A stretch of DNA of 64,000 nt, taken from NCBI GenBank assembly GCA_030651765.1, contig JAUSBY010000012.1, forward strand, positions 393,953-457,952. Reading direction: 5' to 3'. This stretch comes from Coriobacteriia bacterium. Lineage in GTDB: Bacteria; Actinomycetota; Coriobacteriia; Anaerosomatales; Anaerosomataceae. The notes under the pieces were generated by a model, which worked only from the letters and a program-made list of their open reading frames with translations, was not told the origin of the DNA and made no database searches. The position numbers and the translations under genes are program-made. Shown in pieces: positions 1-8,451 of the stretch (positions within the stretch are counted from its first letter, which is position 1; every line of letters starts with the position of its first letter).

Positions 1-1300
1 TACGCAGCAGCAGCCATGCGTCGTCGGGAAGCAGGAACTTGATACCATCGGCACGCACGATCTCGCGAACCTCGAGCCCGGCGACGAGCGACGGCGACAT
101 CTCGGGCATGGCGGCCACGAACGCGTCCTTGACCGCCGGCTCCAGGCGCATGTCCACGCGGCCGTACTCCATAGGTCCGGTCACGGCGATGAGATCGTCC
201 ACGAGTTCGCCGAGCCCCATGCCGCGCTGGCCCATCATCTCGGCGAGCAGGAGCGCCATCAGCAGGCCGTCGCGCTCGCGCACGTGCTCGGGAATGCCGA
301 TGCCGCCGCTCTCTTCGCCGCCGATGAGCACGTCGCCCTTGACCATCTCCTCGTAGATCCACTTGAAGCCGACCGGCGTGGTGGTGACCTCGGCTCCGAG
401 ATGCGCGCCAAGGCGATCGACGAGCACGCTCGTGGAAAGCGTCTTGACGATGCGCCCGCTCATGCCGCGGTCCTCGACGAGGTGACGCGCGACGAGCGCG
501 ATGATGCGGTGCGGGTTGACGAACGTGCCGAGGCGGTCGGCCGCGCCGATGCGGTCGGCGTCGCCGTCGGTGATGAACGCAGCGTCGAGCTCGTGGGCGC
601 GCACGTACTCCTGCGCCTCGGCGATGTGCGGAGGGATCGGCTCGGGGTGCAGCCCGCCGAAGCCGGGGTTCGCCTCGGCATGGAGCTCGGTGACCTCGAT
701 GCCGAAGGACCGGAGCGTCTCGGCCAGGTACGTCTGACCGGCACCATAGAGCGGATCGACGACCACGCGCAGGCGTGCCTTGGCGATGAGCTCCGGATCC
801 ACGAACGCCCGGAGCGCTTCGAGGTACGGGCCGACGAGGTCGACCGTCTCGACGCGCCCGGCCGCAGCGGCATCGGGCGCGGGCGGCTCGGCGCGCAGCT
901 CGGCCTCAACCTGGTCGGTGAACGAGACGGGGCTCGCACCGCCATCGGCCATACGGATCTTGAAGCCGAGATACGACGCGGGATTGTGGCTGGCGGTGAG
1001 CATCACGCCGCCGATCGCCTCGGGATCGTGTGCGACCGCCCAGCACAGCGCCGGCGTGGGGAGGTAGCGGTCCGAGAGCTTCACGCGCAACCCGTGGGCG
1101 GCGAGCACCTCGGCGGCGGCGAGCGCGAAACTGCCCGCCTCGAAGCGCGTGTCGTAGCCGACGATGACGAGGCCGCCGGGACTCTCAGCGGCAAAGACGC
1201 GACCGGTGGCGTCGGTCACGCGACGCAGGTTGTCGTACGTGAAGTCGGCGCCTATCACGGCACGCCAACCGTCTGTGCCGAAGGTGATCGGTGTGGACAT
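1..1300 (-). CDS. Phosphoglucomutase/phosphomannomutase (3' end outside window)
   Basis: This is an alpha-D-phosphohexomutase that interconverts hexose 6- and 1-phosphates and would feed mannose-1-phosphate or glucose-1-phosphate to nucleotide-sugar synthesis. The protein starts MSTPITFGTDGWRAVIG. It carries the phosphoserine loop TASHNP (Ser near residue 104), the metal loop DGDADR near residue 245 and the sugar-binding GEESGG near residue 335. About 433 codons are present and the C-terminal end runs off the left edge. The ATG at 1298-1300 is preceded by GGGAGGGG. It is divergent from the ManC-type gene, with a 110-base shared promoter region. Substrate (mannose or glucose) cannot be settled from the sequence. 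Confidence 0.93.
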   Translation of the reverse strand, partial: MSTPITFGTDGWRAVIGADFTYDNLRRVTDATGRVFAAESPGGLVIVGYDTRFEAGSFALAAAEVLAAHGLRVKLSDRYLPTPALCWAVAHDPEAIGGVMLTASHNPASYLGFKIRMADGGASPVSFTDQVEAELRAEPPAPDAAAAGRVETVDLVGPYLEALRAFVDPELIAKARLRVVVDPLYGAGQTYLAETLRSFGIEVTELHAEANPGFGGLHPEPIPPHIAEAQEYVRAHELDAAFITDGDADRIGAADRLGTFVNPHRIIALVARHLVEDRGMSGRIVKTLSTSVLVDRLGAHLGAEVTTTPVGFKWIYEEMVKGDVLIGGEESGGIGIPEHVRERDGLLMALLLAEMMGQRGMGLGELVDDLIAVTGPMEYGRVDMRLEPAVKDAFVAAMPEMSPSLVAGLEVREIVRADGIKFLLPDDAWLLLR

Positions 1301-1410
1301 GGCCCCTCCCTCGGGTGTCGCTTACATCGTGCCGAACACTGGCCCCCCATTCTGCCGCATCGGGCGCGCTTCGGGTACCATCTGAGGGTCCCGCTAAACG
1401 AAAGCAGACG

Positions 1411-2898
1411 ATGACCACACAAGCTCGCATCCCCCACCTGCACGCCGTGATCCTTGCCGGCGGAAGCGGCACGCGGTTCTGGCCGCTGTCGCGCGAACTC
1501 TCGCCCAAACAGTTCATTAGCATCTTCGGCGGCGTGAGCCTCATCACGCAGGCGGTCCGCCGCGTGAGCGAGCTGGCGGAGGCCGACGGCGTCCACGTGC
1601 TCACCAACGAGCGGCTGCGCGACGAGTTGCAGAACCATCTGAAGTCGCAGGCTGCGCTCGTCGGCTGCACCATCGACTACCTCGCCGAGCCGACGCCACG
1701 CAACACGGCGCCGGCCATCGCGCTGGCCGCTGCCTATCTCGAGAGACTCGACCCCGAGGCGATCATGGTCGTGCTGCCGTCGGACCACCTGCTCGAGGAC
1801 GGCGAACGATGGGAGCGCACGCTGCGCGTGGCCGTGGGCCTGGCCGAGCGCGGACGCCTCGTGACGCTCGGGCTCACGCCGACGTACCCCGAGACCGGCT
1901 ACGGCTACATCCACATGGGAGCGCCGATCGCAGATGCCGCCGAGGGCGACACGGTCGGTCACGACGTGGCCGCCTTCGTGGAGAAGCCCGACCGCGAGAC
2001 GGCCGAGGGCTACCTGGCCGAGGGCGGTTACCTGTGGAACTCGGGCATGCTCGTGGCGCGCGCCGCGGTCGTGCTCGCCGAACTCGAAGCCGCCGGAACG
2101 CGGGCGACGACGCCCGACAGCGCGCAGGCGGCCGAGATGGCGTCGGTGGCCCGGGAGGTGGCGGCACTCGGCCCGAAGACGTGGACGCAAGACGCAGCGC
2201 GCGAACGCTTTGGCGCCCTACCCGCCGTGCCGTTCGACAAGGCCGTGCTCGAGGTCTCGGAGGCCGTGGCTGTGGTGCCCGCGGACATGGACTGGTCCGA
2301 TGTGGGCTCGCTCGCCGCGCTCGAGCAGGTCGCGCAGCCCGACGAGCGCGGCAACGTGCTCTCGGGAAACGTGGTGGACATCGACTCGCACGACACGATC
2401 GTCTACTCGGCTGACCGGCTGGTGGCGACGATCGGTCTGGCGGACCTGATGGTGGTGGACACGACGGATGCCACGCTTGTGGCGCCAAAGGACCGCGCGC
2501 AGGACGTGCGTCTCATCGTGGACGCGCTCAAGGCCACCGGCGCGCGCGAGATCGTCGAGTCGCGCTCGTCGCTTCGGCCGTGGGGCTCGTGGACGCTGCT
2601 CACCAAGGGTCCGGGCTTCCAGGTCAAGACGATCGAGGTCTCCCCCGGACAGCGCCTCTCGCTCCAGAGTCACGAGCACCGATCCGAGCACTGGGTGGTC
2701 GTTGAAGGCCGGGGCCGCATCACACGCGGCTCGGAAGTCTTCGACATCGGGCCCAACGAGAGCGCCTACATCCCGCGCGGCTTCACGCACCGGCTCGAGA
2801 ACCCCGGCACCAGCGTGCTCCGCATCGTCGAGATCGCCGTTGGCGACTACCTCGGCGAGGACGACATCAGGCGCTTCGAGGACGACTGGCAGCGGTAG
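1411..2898 (+). CDS. manC: Mannose-1-phosphate guanylyltransferase / mannose-6-phosphate isomerase (ManC type)
   Basis: This 495-residue bifunctional enzyme makes GDP-mannose. The N-terminal nucleotidyltransferase domain has the signature LAGGSGTRFWPLSR followed by SPKQF, and the pyrophosphorylase part ends near residue 340. The C-terminal cupin (about 385-490) carries the isomerase-type SLQSHEHRSEHWVVVEG segment. The length is close to the usual 470-490 for ManC/AlgA proteins. The reading frame opens 120 bases earlier, but the ATG at 1411 is where family homology begins; earlier codons would run into the divergent mutase gene. It lies next to the phosphohexomutase, a standard pairing for GDP-mannose supply to surface polysaccharide. 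Confidence 0.93.
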   Translation: MTTQARIPHLHAVILAGGSGTRFWPLSRELSPKQFISIFGGVSLITQAVRRVSELAEADGVHVLTNERLRDELQNHLKSQAALVGCTIDYLAEPTPRNTAPAIALAAAYLERLDPEAIMVVLPSDHLLEDGERWERTLRVAVGLAERGRLVTLGLTPTYPETGYGYIHMGAPIADAAEGDTVGHDVAAFVEKPDRETAEGYLAEGGYLWNSGMLVARAAVVLAELEAAGTRATTPDSAQAAEMASVAREVAALGPKTWTQDAARERFGALPAVPFDKAVLEVSEAVAVVPADMDWSDVGSLAALEQVAQPDERGNVLSGNVVDIDSHDTIVYSADRLVATIGLADLMVVDTTDATLVAPKDRAQDVRLIVDALKATGAREIVESRSSLRPWGSWTLLTKGPGFQVKTIEVSPGQRLSLQSHEHRSEHWVVVEGRGRITRGSEVFDIGPNESAYIPRGFTHRLENPGTSVLRIVEIAVGDYLGEDDIRRFEDDWQR

Positions 2899-2938
2899 AG
2901 CGAGCGTGCGTCGTGCGGCGCAGTAGCGCTGGGCGCGG

Positions 2939-3466
2939 TCAGGCGGACAGCGTGCCCGCGATCCTGCCGAACGGCAGAACCATGGGAATCAGCCGCGGAC
3001 GCACCGCAGAAGCGCCCTCGATGACGTCGACCGTCCGGAATCCGAACCGCTCGTAGTAGCTCACCGCATCCGGAATCGCCTCAACGAGAACCGCCGCGCA
3101 GCCGCTGGTTGCAGCCTGCACCAGCGCGACCTTGAGTGCGTGGGCAAGGAGTGAGGTCCCAAGACCCCGGCGCTGGAAGCGGCGGTCCACCGCCAGGCAG
3201 CCGATGCGCAGCGCAGGCACGCTACCACCGAACGATCTCGGGGCAATGCGAGTCCGAACATCCGACCTGGCCTCCGAAGCGGACACTGTGACGTATGCGA
3301 GTACGCTGCGGGTCAGCTCATCGGTTGCCACATACGTCACCGCCAGGTGATGCCGATGCTGGTTCTGCCACGCGAAATCCACGAGGTAGCGGTCGTGCAG
3401 CGCCGAGCCCGACTCGAACGCCGTGCGCACGTCGGAACGCTCGAGCGGCTTAATCGTCACTTCCAA
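2939..3466 (-). CDS. GNAT-family toxin of a GNAT/RHH toxin-antitoxin pair
   Basis: This 175-residue acetyltransferase resembles TacT/AtaT-type toxins, which acetylate aminoacyl-tRNAs. The N-terminal FESGSALHDRYL and FAWQNQ stretch and the acetyl-CoA loop RRGLGTSLL near residue 105 are typical of that group, as is the YYERFGF segment near the C-terminus. Its start overlaps the end of the upstream ribbon-helix-helix antitoxin by 17 bases, the antitoxin-first order usual for this class. The exact acetylation target is unknown. A housekeeping GNAT is possible, but the partner gene argues against it. Confidence 0.85.
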   Translation of the reverse strand: MEVTIKPLERSDVRTAFESGSALHDRYLVDFAWQNQHRHHLAVTYVATDELTRSVLAYVTVSASEARSDVRTRIAPRSFGGSVPALRIGCLAVDRRFQRRGLGTSLLAHALKVALVQAATSGCAAVLVEAIPDAVSYYERFGFRTVDVIEGASAVRPRLIPMVLPFGRIAGTLSA

Positions 3467-3755
3467 AGAGCTCCTTCAACTCCTTCCGATACGGACGCAG
3501 CAACTCAACGAGCGCTGGCGTGGGCGGCGTCGGGTTCTCAGTCTCCCGAGCGAGCCACTCCCAACTCTCTTCATCGAGCACGAACCGCGTGGGAACGATG
3601 TACTCCGCAGGAAGTTCATCGAGTGCGTCGAGCCGTGCCTCGATCGCGTCCTCGATGATGCGGCCCTTCTTGAGTCCCGTCTCCCGGGCGTACTGGTCGA
3701 GCCGCGAGCGAGTAGCCTCACTGATCTGGGCTGAGATCTGAACGTAGTCGGCCAT
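3450..3755 (-). CDS. Ribbon-helix-helix antitoxin, DUF1778/TacA-like
   Basis: This 101-residue protein is the predicted antitoxin and autorepressor. Residues 1-45 form an RHH DNA-binding unit (YVQISAQISEATRSRLD, then a KKGRIIEDAI helix). The C-terminal tail contains FVLDEESWEWL and TPALVELL, matching the toxin-wrapping tail pattern of DUF1778 antitoxins. The ATG at 3753-3755 is chosen because GGAGGTGA lies just upstream; the frame continues 16 codons further without a comparable site. Three copies of a GTAGA half-site lie directly upstream and probably form its operator. Confidence 0.85.
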   Translation of the reverse strand: MADYVQISAQISEATRSRLDQYARETGLKKGRIIEDAIEARLDALDELPAEYIVPTRFVLDEESWEWLARETENPTPPTPALVELLRPYRKELKELFGSDD

Positions 3756-3767
3756 GAAGTCACCTCC

Positions 3768-3792
3768 GTAGAAAACTCTACGAAAACGTAGA
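3768..3792. promoter_or_regulatory. Probable operator of the GNAT/RHH pair
   Basis: GTAGA (3768-3772), its complement TCTAC (3777-3781) and GTAGA again (3788-3792) are joined by AAAAC-type spacers. Two copies lie about 20 bp apart, on the same helix face, just upstream of the antitoxin ribosome site. This is the layout expected of an RHH autorepressor binding site. No promoter boxes were assigned. Confidence 0.55.
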
Positions 3793-3878
3793 CGAGCCGA
3801 CAAGGCCGGACCGACTCCCGCTCGATGAGCGGCCCGGTGAGCCGACGAGCGGCGGTGATTGACGCGGGAGCGAGTCCG

Positions 3879-4988
3879 CTACGCCGAGAGCGTGCGGATG
3901 AAATCCATGCCGCGCCTGGTAGCGGCGGCCGCTGAATAGTCGTCGATCGCACGCAGCCGGGCCGCCTTGCCAAGAGTCCTCGCGTGCTCGGGATCGTCCA
4001 GTAGCGCACTCACCGCCTCGGCCAGCGCCGGGGCGTTGCCCTGCGGCACCAGCGCGATCTCGACGCCGTCGGCGAACATCTCACGTATCCCGTCCACATC
4101 GCACGCGACGATGGGACGCCCAAGCGCGGCGGCCTCGAGCAGCGAGGTAGGTATCCCGGGGGCGCTCGACGGGAAGACGCACACGTCGAGCGTGGAGAGG
4201 AACGCCGGCACGCTCGCGGGGCGCCCGACCAGCTCGATGCGGCCGTCGAGGCTCGCGGGCAGCAGACCGAGGCGCGCCGGCCCCTCGCCCGCCACGAGCA
4301 CACGAGCCTCGGGGTGGCGCTCCCGGATCGCGGGCGCCGCAGTGGCCAGGGTACCGAGGCCGCGACTGCGCTCGAGTGCGCCCGCGTAGCCCACGCGAGG
4401 ATGCCCTTCCGGCATCTCGAAAGCGATCGCCGCATCGCGTATGACGGTGCCGATGTCGATGCCCGGTGGGATCACATGGATCGCGCCCGCCGGGATACCA
4501 TCGGCTTCGAGCATGTCGGCCAGGCCGCGACAGTCCACGGCGAACGCATCCACCCGGCCGCGCGTTCGCCGCTCCATCCAGCGTCGGCCCCACGTGCTCA
4601 GCGGCCCCATACCGTGCGGCGGCCAGCCGCCGCAGTGCGCGGAACTCACCACCTTGACCGGCAGGCCGCGCGCCGCCAAACGCAGCGGAGCGTCGGCCCG
4701 GTAGCCCGCGCCAAACGCCACGGTCGGCTCGTGCCGCTTCATGTACGCGCGCAGCCGGTTGCGCGTGATCCAGATGTTGAACCGGTCCACGTGATACGGC
4801 GCGATCGTGGCACCGAGCGCGCGGGCAGGCGCGACGATCGGTCCGCGCGGCGCCCCCACCACGAGCACGTTCGCCCGCTCGGCAACGAGAGCGGCCATGA
4901 GCGGGAGCCACGAGCGCTCAACGCGCGAGAGCGACGGGCCGACGCGCCCGGTGACGAAGAGCACGGTGGCGGTGCGCAAGGGACTCAT
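3879..4988 (-). CDS. Glycosyltransferase, GT4-like
   Basis: This 369-residue GT-B glycosyltransferase has an N-terminal acceptor domain starting ATVLFVTGRVGPSLSRVERSW. Its C-terminal nucleotide-sugar domain has GYAGALERSRG, VAGEGPARLGLLP and the EX7E-type segment SAPGIPTSLLEAAALGRP. It would add one sugar to a surface glycan on the cytoplasmic face of the membrane. The frame is open to 5087, but the ATG at 4988 (MSPLRT) is preferred because the extra residues look like noncoding translation. It is separated from the other glycosyltransferases by the MqsRA pair. Donor and acceptor are unknown. Confidence 0.85.
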   Translation of the reverse strand: MSPLRTATVLFVTGRVGPSLSRVERSWLPLMAALVAERANVLVVGAPRGPIVAPARALGATIAPYHVDRFNIWITRNRLRAYMKRHEPTVAFGAGYRADAPLRLAARGLPVKVVSSAHCGGWPPHGMGPLSTWGRRWMERRTRGRVDAFAVDCRGLADMLEADGIPAGAIHVIPPGIDIGTVIRDAAIAFEMPEGHPRVGYAGALERSRGLGTLATAAPAIRERHPEARVLVAGEGPARLGLLPASLDGRIELVGRPASVPAFLSTLDVCVFPSSAPGIPTSLLEAAALGRPIVACDVDGIREMFADGVEIALVPQGNAPALAEAVSALLDDPEHARTLGKAARLRAIDDYSAAAATRRGMDFIRTLSA

Positions 4989-5102
4989 CGGCTGCCGGGC
5001 TGCCTTCCAGAGATGCGCGTGCAGTGCCGAATCGTGACACACCCGAGGGTGCGGCGCCAGTGTACGCCCGTGGTGTCGACACGTCACTTCGAGGGGGGCG
5101 CC

Positions 5103-5564
5103 CTACTCCGAGGGGCGCGTGCGGTACGGCCCCCTACGCTCGCGTGCGACGAAGCCGAGTTCGGGTAGCAGTTCAGGATGATGACGGATCAGGCGCATCA
5201 ATCGGTCCGCCGTGGCACCCTGTAGCACTTCCCCCCGCTCCCACCGGCCCACAGTGCCGGCACTCACACCAAGCTGCGACTCGAGCTCGGACTGGGTCAG
5301 GCCGAGGGTGAAGCGAGCCTCGCGAATCTCCTCCGAGGAGAGGCGCTCGAGGTCGGTGCGGGCCGCTACAACCGTTCGACGTTGAAGCTCGTCGAGATCC
5401 GCGCCTCGGACCAGGGTCTCGCCGCACGCATCACACCTCTCGTAGCGGAAACCCTCGACGACCGCGACGTCACCGTCGTCGAACTCCTCGTGGAGCGGCT
5501 CGTCACTCCAGTGCAACGCGCCTCCGGCGCCGCACACCGGGCAGGTTCTTCCTACTTCCGCCAT
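5103..5564 (-). CDS. mqsA: MqsA-type antitoxin (zinc finger plus XRE HTH)
   Basis: This 153-residue predicted antitoxin has an N-terminal zinc site built from CPVCG (Cys8, Cys11) and CDACG (Cys44, Cys47), which in MqsA binds the toxin. A helix-turn-helix follows at about residues 80-135 (LGLTQSELESQLG, then GTVGRWERGE), which binds DNA. The order toxin-then-antitoxin matches E. coli mqsRA. The ATG at 5562-5564 has AAGGGG nine bases upstream, overlapping the toxin stop. The operator is probably the palindrome upstream of mqsR. Confidence 0.88.
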   Translation of the reverse strand: MAEVGRTCPVCGAGGALHWSDEPLHEEFDDGDVAVVEGFRYERCDACGETLVRGADLDELQRRTVVAARTDLERLSSEEIREARFTLGLTQSELESQLGVSAGTVGRWERGEVLQGATADRLMRLIRHHPELLPELGFVARERRGPYRTRPSE

Positions 5565-5576
5565 CGCCACCACCCC

Positions 5577-5915
5577 TTAGTGGGCTTCGCCATCGGCGCA
5601 AGACGACAGGACCACGAATCGGGATGCCTCGTCATCCGAAATGAACTTGAGATAGCGACGTTCGTTGCCCACCCACGGACGGTAGACATCCAGCCAGACT
5701 CGCTCTCTGGACAGATGCTGCTGCGACTTGTGGAAATCCGCAGACGTCAGCGCGCAGGCGCACCCGACAAGATCCTCACGAGTCCAGCCCTTGCGCCGCA
5801 TGTGCCGACGCACTCGAGCCGTGACCTCATAACGGCCTTCTGCCACTGCGCGCCTCACCTCGCCGAGATCGTACTCGGGCGTATCCCGCTCGCGCGATAG
5901 CGGTTCTGCACACAT
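5577..5915 (-). CDS. mqsR: MqsR-type mRNA interferase toxin
   Basis: This 112-residue protein resembles the RelE-fold endoribonuclease MqsR. Recognisable family stretches are SADFHKSQQHLS, VWLDVYRPWV and RRYLKFI, in the order found in E. coli MqsR (SDFYKS, WQDVYRP, YLKI). The ATG at 5913-5915 is chosen because AAGGGG lies six bases upstream; a GTG six codons earlier lacks such a site. It is followed 12 bases later by the MqsA-like antitoxin. Cleavage specificity cannot be inferred. Confidence 0.87.
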   Translation of the reverse strand: MCAEPLSRERDTPEYDLGEVRRAVAEGRYEVTARVRRHMRRKGWTREDLVGCACALTSADFHKSQQHLSRERVWLDVYRPWVGNERRYLKFISDDEASRFVVLSSCADGEAH

Positions 5916-5958
5916 GAGGGCCCCTTCTCGCACTGCGTCAGCGCGAGAGGGGCTCGCA

Positions 5959-5985
5959 GTCCAAATATAGCATCATGCGCTATTT
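5959..5985. promoter_or_regulatory. Palindromic operator/promoter upstream of mqsRA
   Basis: The inverted repeat CCAAATA (5959-5965) ... TATTTGG (5979-5985) has a 13-base spacer that holds a smaller palindrome, GCATCATGC. It lies 44 bases upstream of the mqsR start and is AT-rich against a GC-rich background. This is a plausible MqsA autoregulatory site; the sequence differs from the E. coli MqsA palindrome. Confidence 0.5.
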
Positions 5986-6002
5986 GGGGCAACGTCCCAG
6001 GA

Positions 6003-7148
6003 CTACGACGAAGCTGCCGACGCCGCGGCAACGCTGCGGTAGACCGCAACCAGCTCGTCGGCCATGCGCTCGAGGCCGAAGCGTTCGCGCACGATCGCTG
6101 CGCCGGCCTCGCCCATGCGCGCGCGGGCATCGGGGTCGCCGAGGAGGCGCACGATCGCGCCGGCGAGCGCGTTCGAATCGCCCGGTGGGACGAGCAGGCC
6201 GCTTTCGCCGTCGGCCACCGCCTCCGGGATGCCGTCCACACCCGTGCTCACCACCGGTACTCCGAACGACATCGCCTCGAGGACGACGTACGGCAGCCCC
6301 TCCCACAGCGAGGAGAGCGCGAAGATGTCCGCATCCGCGTAGGCAGGCGCCAGATCGGGGCGCGGCGCGACGAAACGTACCGCGTCGCCGAGGCCGAGCT
6401 CCTCGGCCAGCGCGCGCAGCTCGGCGTCGAGCTCACCGGCCCCCACGAGAGCGAGGACCGCAGCGGGCACGCGCTCGCGCACGAGCGACCAGGCGCGCAG
6501 GAGGGTGGGCTGGTCCTTCTGCTCGTGGAAGCGGCCTATCGAAAGGGCAAGCGGCACGCCCTCGGACACGCCAAGTTCGGCACGGAACGTCCCGCTTGCC
6601 GACCCTGTTGAGGGCACCTCGATACCGTTGTACACGGTGGTCGACCGCCGCGACTCGAGTATGCCGAGGCGCGCGCCCTTGCGCCTATCGGAGTCGCAAA
6701 CGGTCACGAAACGCGCGGTGCGGGGTTTCAGTACGCGTTCGGCGGAGACAAAGGCCGATTGCCGAAGCGCCGATCCCGCCTTGTCCACGTGGATGCCGTG
6801 CAGCGTGTAGACCACGCGACGCGCCGCCTTCGGGTCGGCGAGCCGTGCATAGAACGCGGCGCGCGACCCGTGCGCGTGGACGATATCGGGCTCGAACGTG
6901 TGGATCGCGGTGCCGATTTGGGATCGGCCGGCCATCGACAGACCGCCCGCGATGTCGGCGTGATGGAACGGGATGCCCACGTGCGCGGCGAGGAGCGCAA
7001 GATCGCCGCCCGGCGGAGTGACCAGCCCGACCTCGATGCCGCGGGCGGGCAACAGTCGCAGCAGGTCCGCCACGTGCCGCTCCCCGCCGCCGGTGGTGGA
7101 TGTGGCGGCAGCGACCAGCAGGACGCGAAGCTCGCGGTCAGCGGGCAT
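6003..7148 (-). CDS. Glycosyltransferase family 4 protein
   Basis: This 381-residue GT-B enzyme has the N-terminal glycine-rich segment STTGGGERHVADLLRLL. In the C-terminal half are SIGRFHEQKDQPTLLRAW, LVGAGELDAELRALA and the EX7E region WEGLPYVVLEAMSFGVP, all classic GT4 features. It overlaps the upstream glycosyltransferase by 11 bases and ends the long minus-strand glycosyltransferase run. It probably extends a lipid-linked oligosaccharide. Donor and linkage are unknown. Confidence 0.9.
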   Translation of the reverse strand: MPADRELRVLLVAAATSTTGGGERHVADLLRLLPARGIEVGLVTPPGGDLALLAAHVGIPFHHADIAGGLSMAGRSQIGTAIHTFEPDIVHAHGSRAAFYARLADPKAARRVVYTLHGIHVDKAGSALRQSAFVSAERVLKPRTARFVTVCDSDRRKGARLGILESRRSTTVYNGIEVPSTGSASGTFRAELGVSEGVPLALSIGRFHEQKDQPTLLRAWSLVRERVPAAVLALVGAGELDAELRALAEELGLGDAVRFVAPRPDLAPAYADADIFALSSLWEGLPYVVLEAMSFGVPVVSTGVDGIPEAVADGESGLLVPPGDSNALAGAIVRLLGDPDARARMGEAGAAIVRERFGLERMADELVAVYRSVAAASAASS

Positions 7149-8451
7149 CAGCGATCACCTGCTCGAGGACGGAGGAGACATGCCCCACAAGCGCACGCCG
7201 ATCGTACTCCGCAACCACCTCGGGGTCCGGCGCCGGCAAGGCGTCGGCGCGCCATGCAGCGTGGGCGTCGCGAAGCGCACGTGCGGCGGCGTCCACGTCG
7301 TGCGGCGGCACGATCCACCCGGCTCCCGCGCGTCGCACGAGCGAGGCGGCCTCGCCGTCAGGAACCAGCGCGAGCACCGGTCGCCCGGCCGCAAGGTACT
7401 CGGGCAGCTTGCCGGTGAGAATGTCGGCGCTCTCCGGTTCGGGGCCAAGGATCACCACGAGCAGCGTGGCCACACGCATCTCGGCAATGGCCTCATGGTG
7501 CGGGACAAACCCGGTCCGGTCGACCACGCTCGCCAGGTCGTGTCGCTCGATCGCCGCACCGGTCCCGGGGTCAAGCGGACCGACGAGTCGCACGCGAACA
7601 TCACGCGCGAAATCCGAGTCGGCCTCGCGAGCCCGCACGACGGCTGCCAGGAGCGTGTCTGCGGTGATGCTGCCCTGGAAGGTGCCGACGTACGCGACGG
7701 TGAAGCCGGCCGCAGGATCGGGCGAGGGGCCGGCAAAGTCGACCGGATCGAAGCCGTTCGTGACCGCGTGCAGACGCTCGGCGGCATCCGGGCAGCGCAC
7801 GGCCAGCGCGTTGCGCATGCCTTCGGTGGCCGTGATCACGCGAGATGCATGTGCCACGACCCGTCGCTCGTACGCGCGCATGAGCCACGCATGCAGTGGC
7901 GTGTGCGGACGGAAGAAGTAGCCGCCCACGATCGGGTCGCGTAGGTCGGCGACCCACGGGATTCGCAGCGCACGAGACAGCCGACGACCGATGCCGAGCG
8001 CGGTGAACGGCGGTCCCGACGCGAGAATCACATCGAACGGTGCCTCCCGATGCAGCTTCTTGCCGTGACTGACCGCCCACGGTGTCCAGCCGAGTTTCTC
8101 GTCGGGGATGAAGAATCCCTGGACGAATCGGATGAAGCCACCAGGCATGCCCGAGTAGCCGCGCGCGCCGCTGGTTTCGCTCCGTGTGCTCCTATCCGAA
8201 CGCGCCCGCGCACGACGCAGCGCTTGCATCAGACGGGTCGGCTCGAGGGACCATGCCCGCTCGACACGCACGGAAGCGGGCAGATTCGCCAAGGGGGTCT
8301 CGTCACGGACCGAAGCGGGCGGGTCAGCGACCGTGAGCACGGTCACATGCCAGCCGGCCTCCGCAAGATAGCGCGCCATGTTCAGTGGACGCTGCACGCC
8401 GACACCGCCCTTGGGCGGAAACTCGTAGGTGACGAGGAGGAGGCTAGGCAT
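7138..8451 (-). CDS. Glycosyltransferase (GT4-like, divergent)
   Basis: This 437-residue protein begins MPSLLLVTYEFPPKGGVGVQ, a typical N-terminus of GT4 sugar transferases with a glycine-rich loop. The C-terminal domain has VAYVGTFQGS, RVRLVGPLDPG and KLPEYLAAGRPVLALVPDGE. The usual glutamate of the EX7E motif is not obvious in the PESADILTGKLPEYLA region. The ATG at 8449-8451 overlaps the preceding gene by 8 bases; the open frame upstream is not family-like. It belongs to the same operon as its neighbours. Confidence 0.87.
   Translation of the reverse strand: MPSLLLVTYEFPPKGGVGVQRPLNMARYLAEAGWHVTVLTVADPPASVRDETPLANLPASVRVERAWSLEPTRLMQALRRARARSDRSTRSETSGARGYSGMPGGFIRFVQGFFIPDEKLGWTPWAVSHGKKLHREAPFDVILASGPPFTALGIGRRLSRALRIPWVADLRDPIVGGYFFRPHTPLHAWLMRAYERRVVAHASRVITATEGMRNALAVRCPDAAERLHAVTNGFDPVDFAGPSPDPAAGFTVAYVGTFQGSITADTLLAAVVRAREADSDFARDVRVRLVGPLDPGTGAAIERHDLASVVDRTGFVPHHEAIAEMRVATLLVVILGPEPESADILTGKLPEYLAAGRPVLALVPDGEAASLVRRAGAGWIVPPHDVDAAARALRDAHAAWRADALPAPDPEVVAEYDRRALVGHVSSVLEQVIADAR

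Noticed and set aside
284..1414. Plus-strand 376-codon frame
   Set aside because: It is the complement of the phosphohexomutase, whose TASHNP and DGDADR motifs are on the minus strand.
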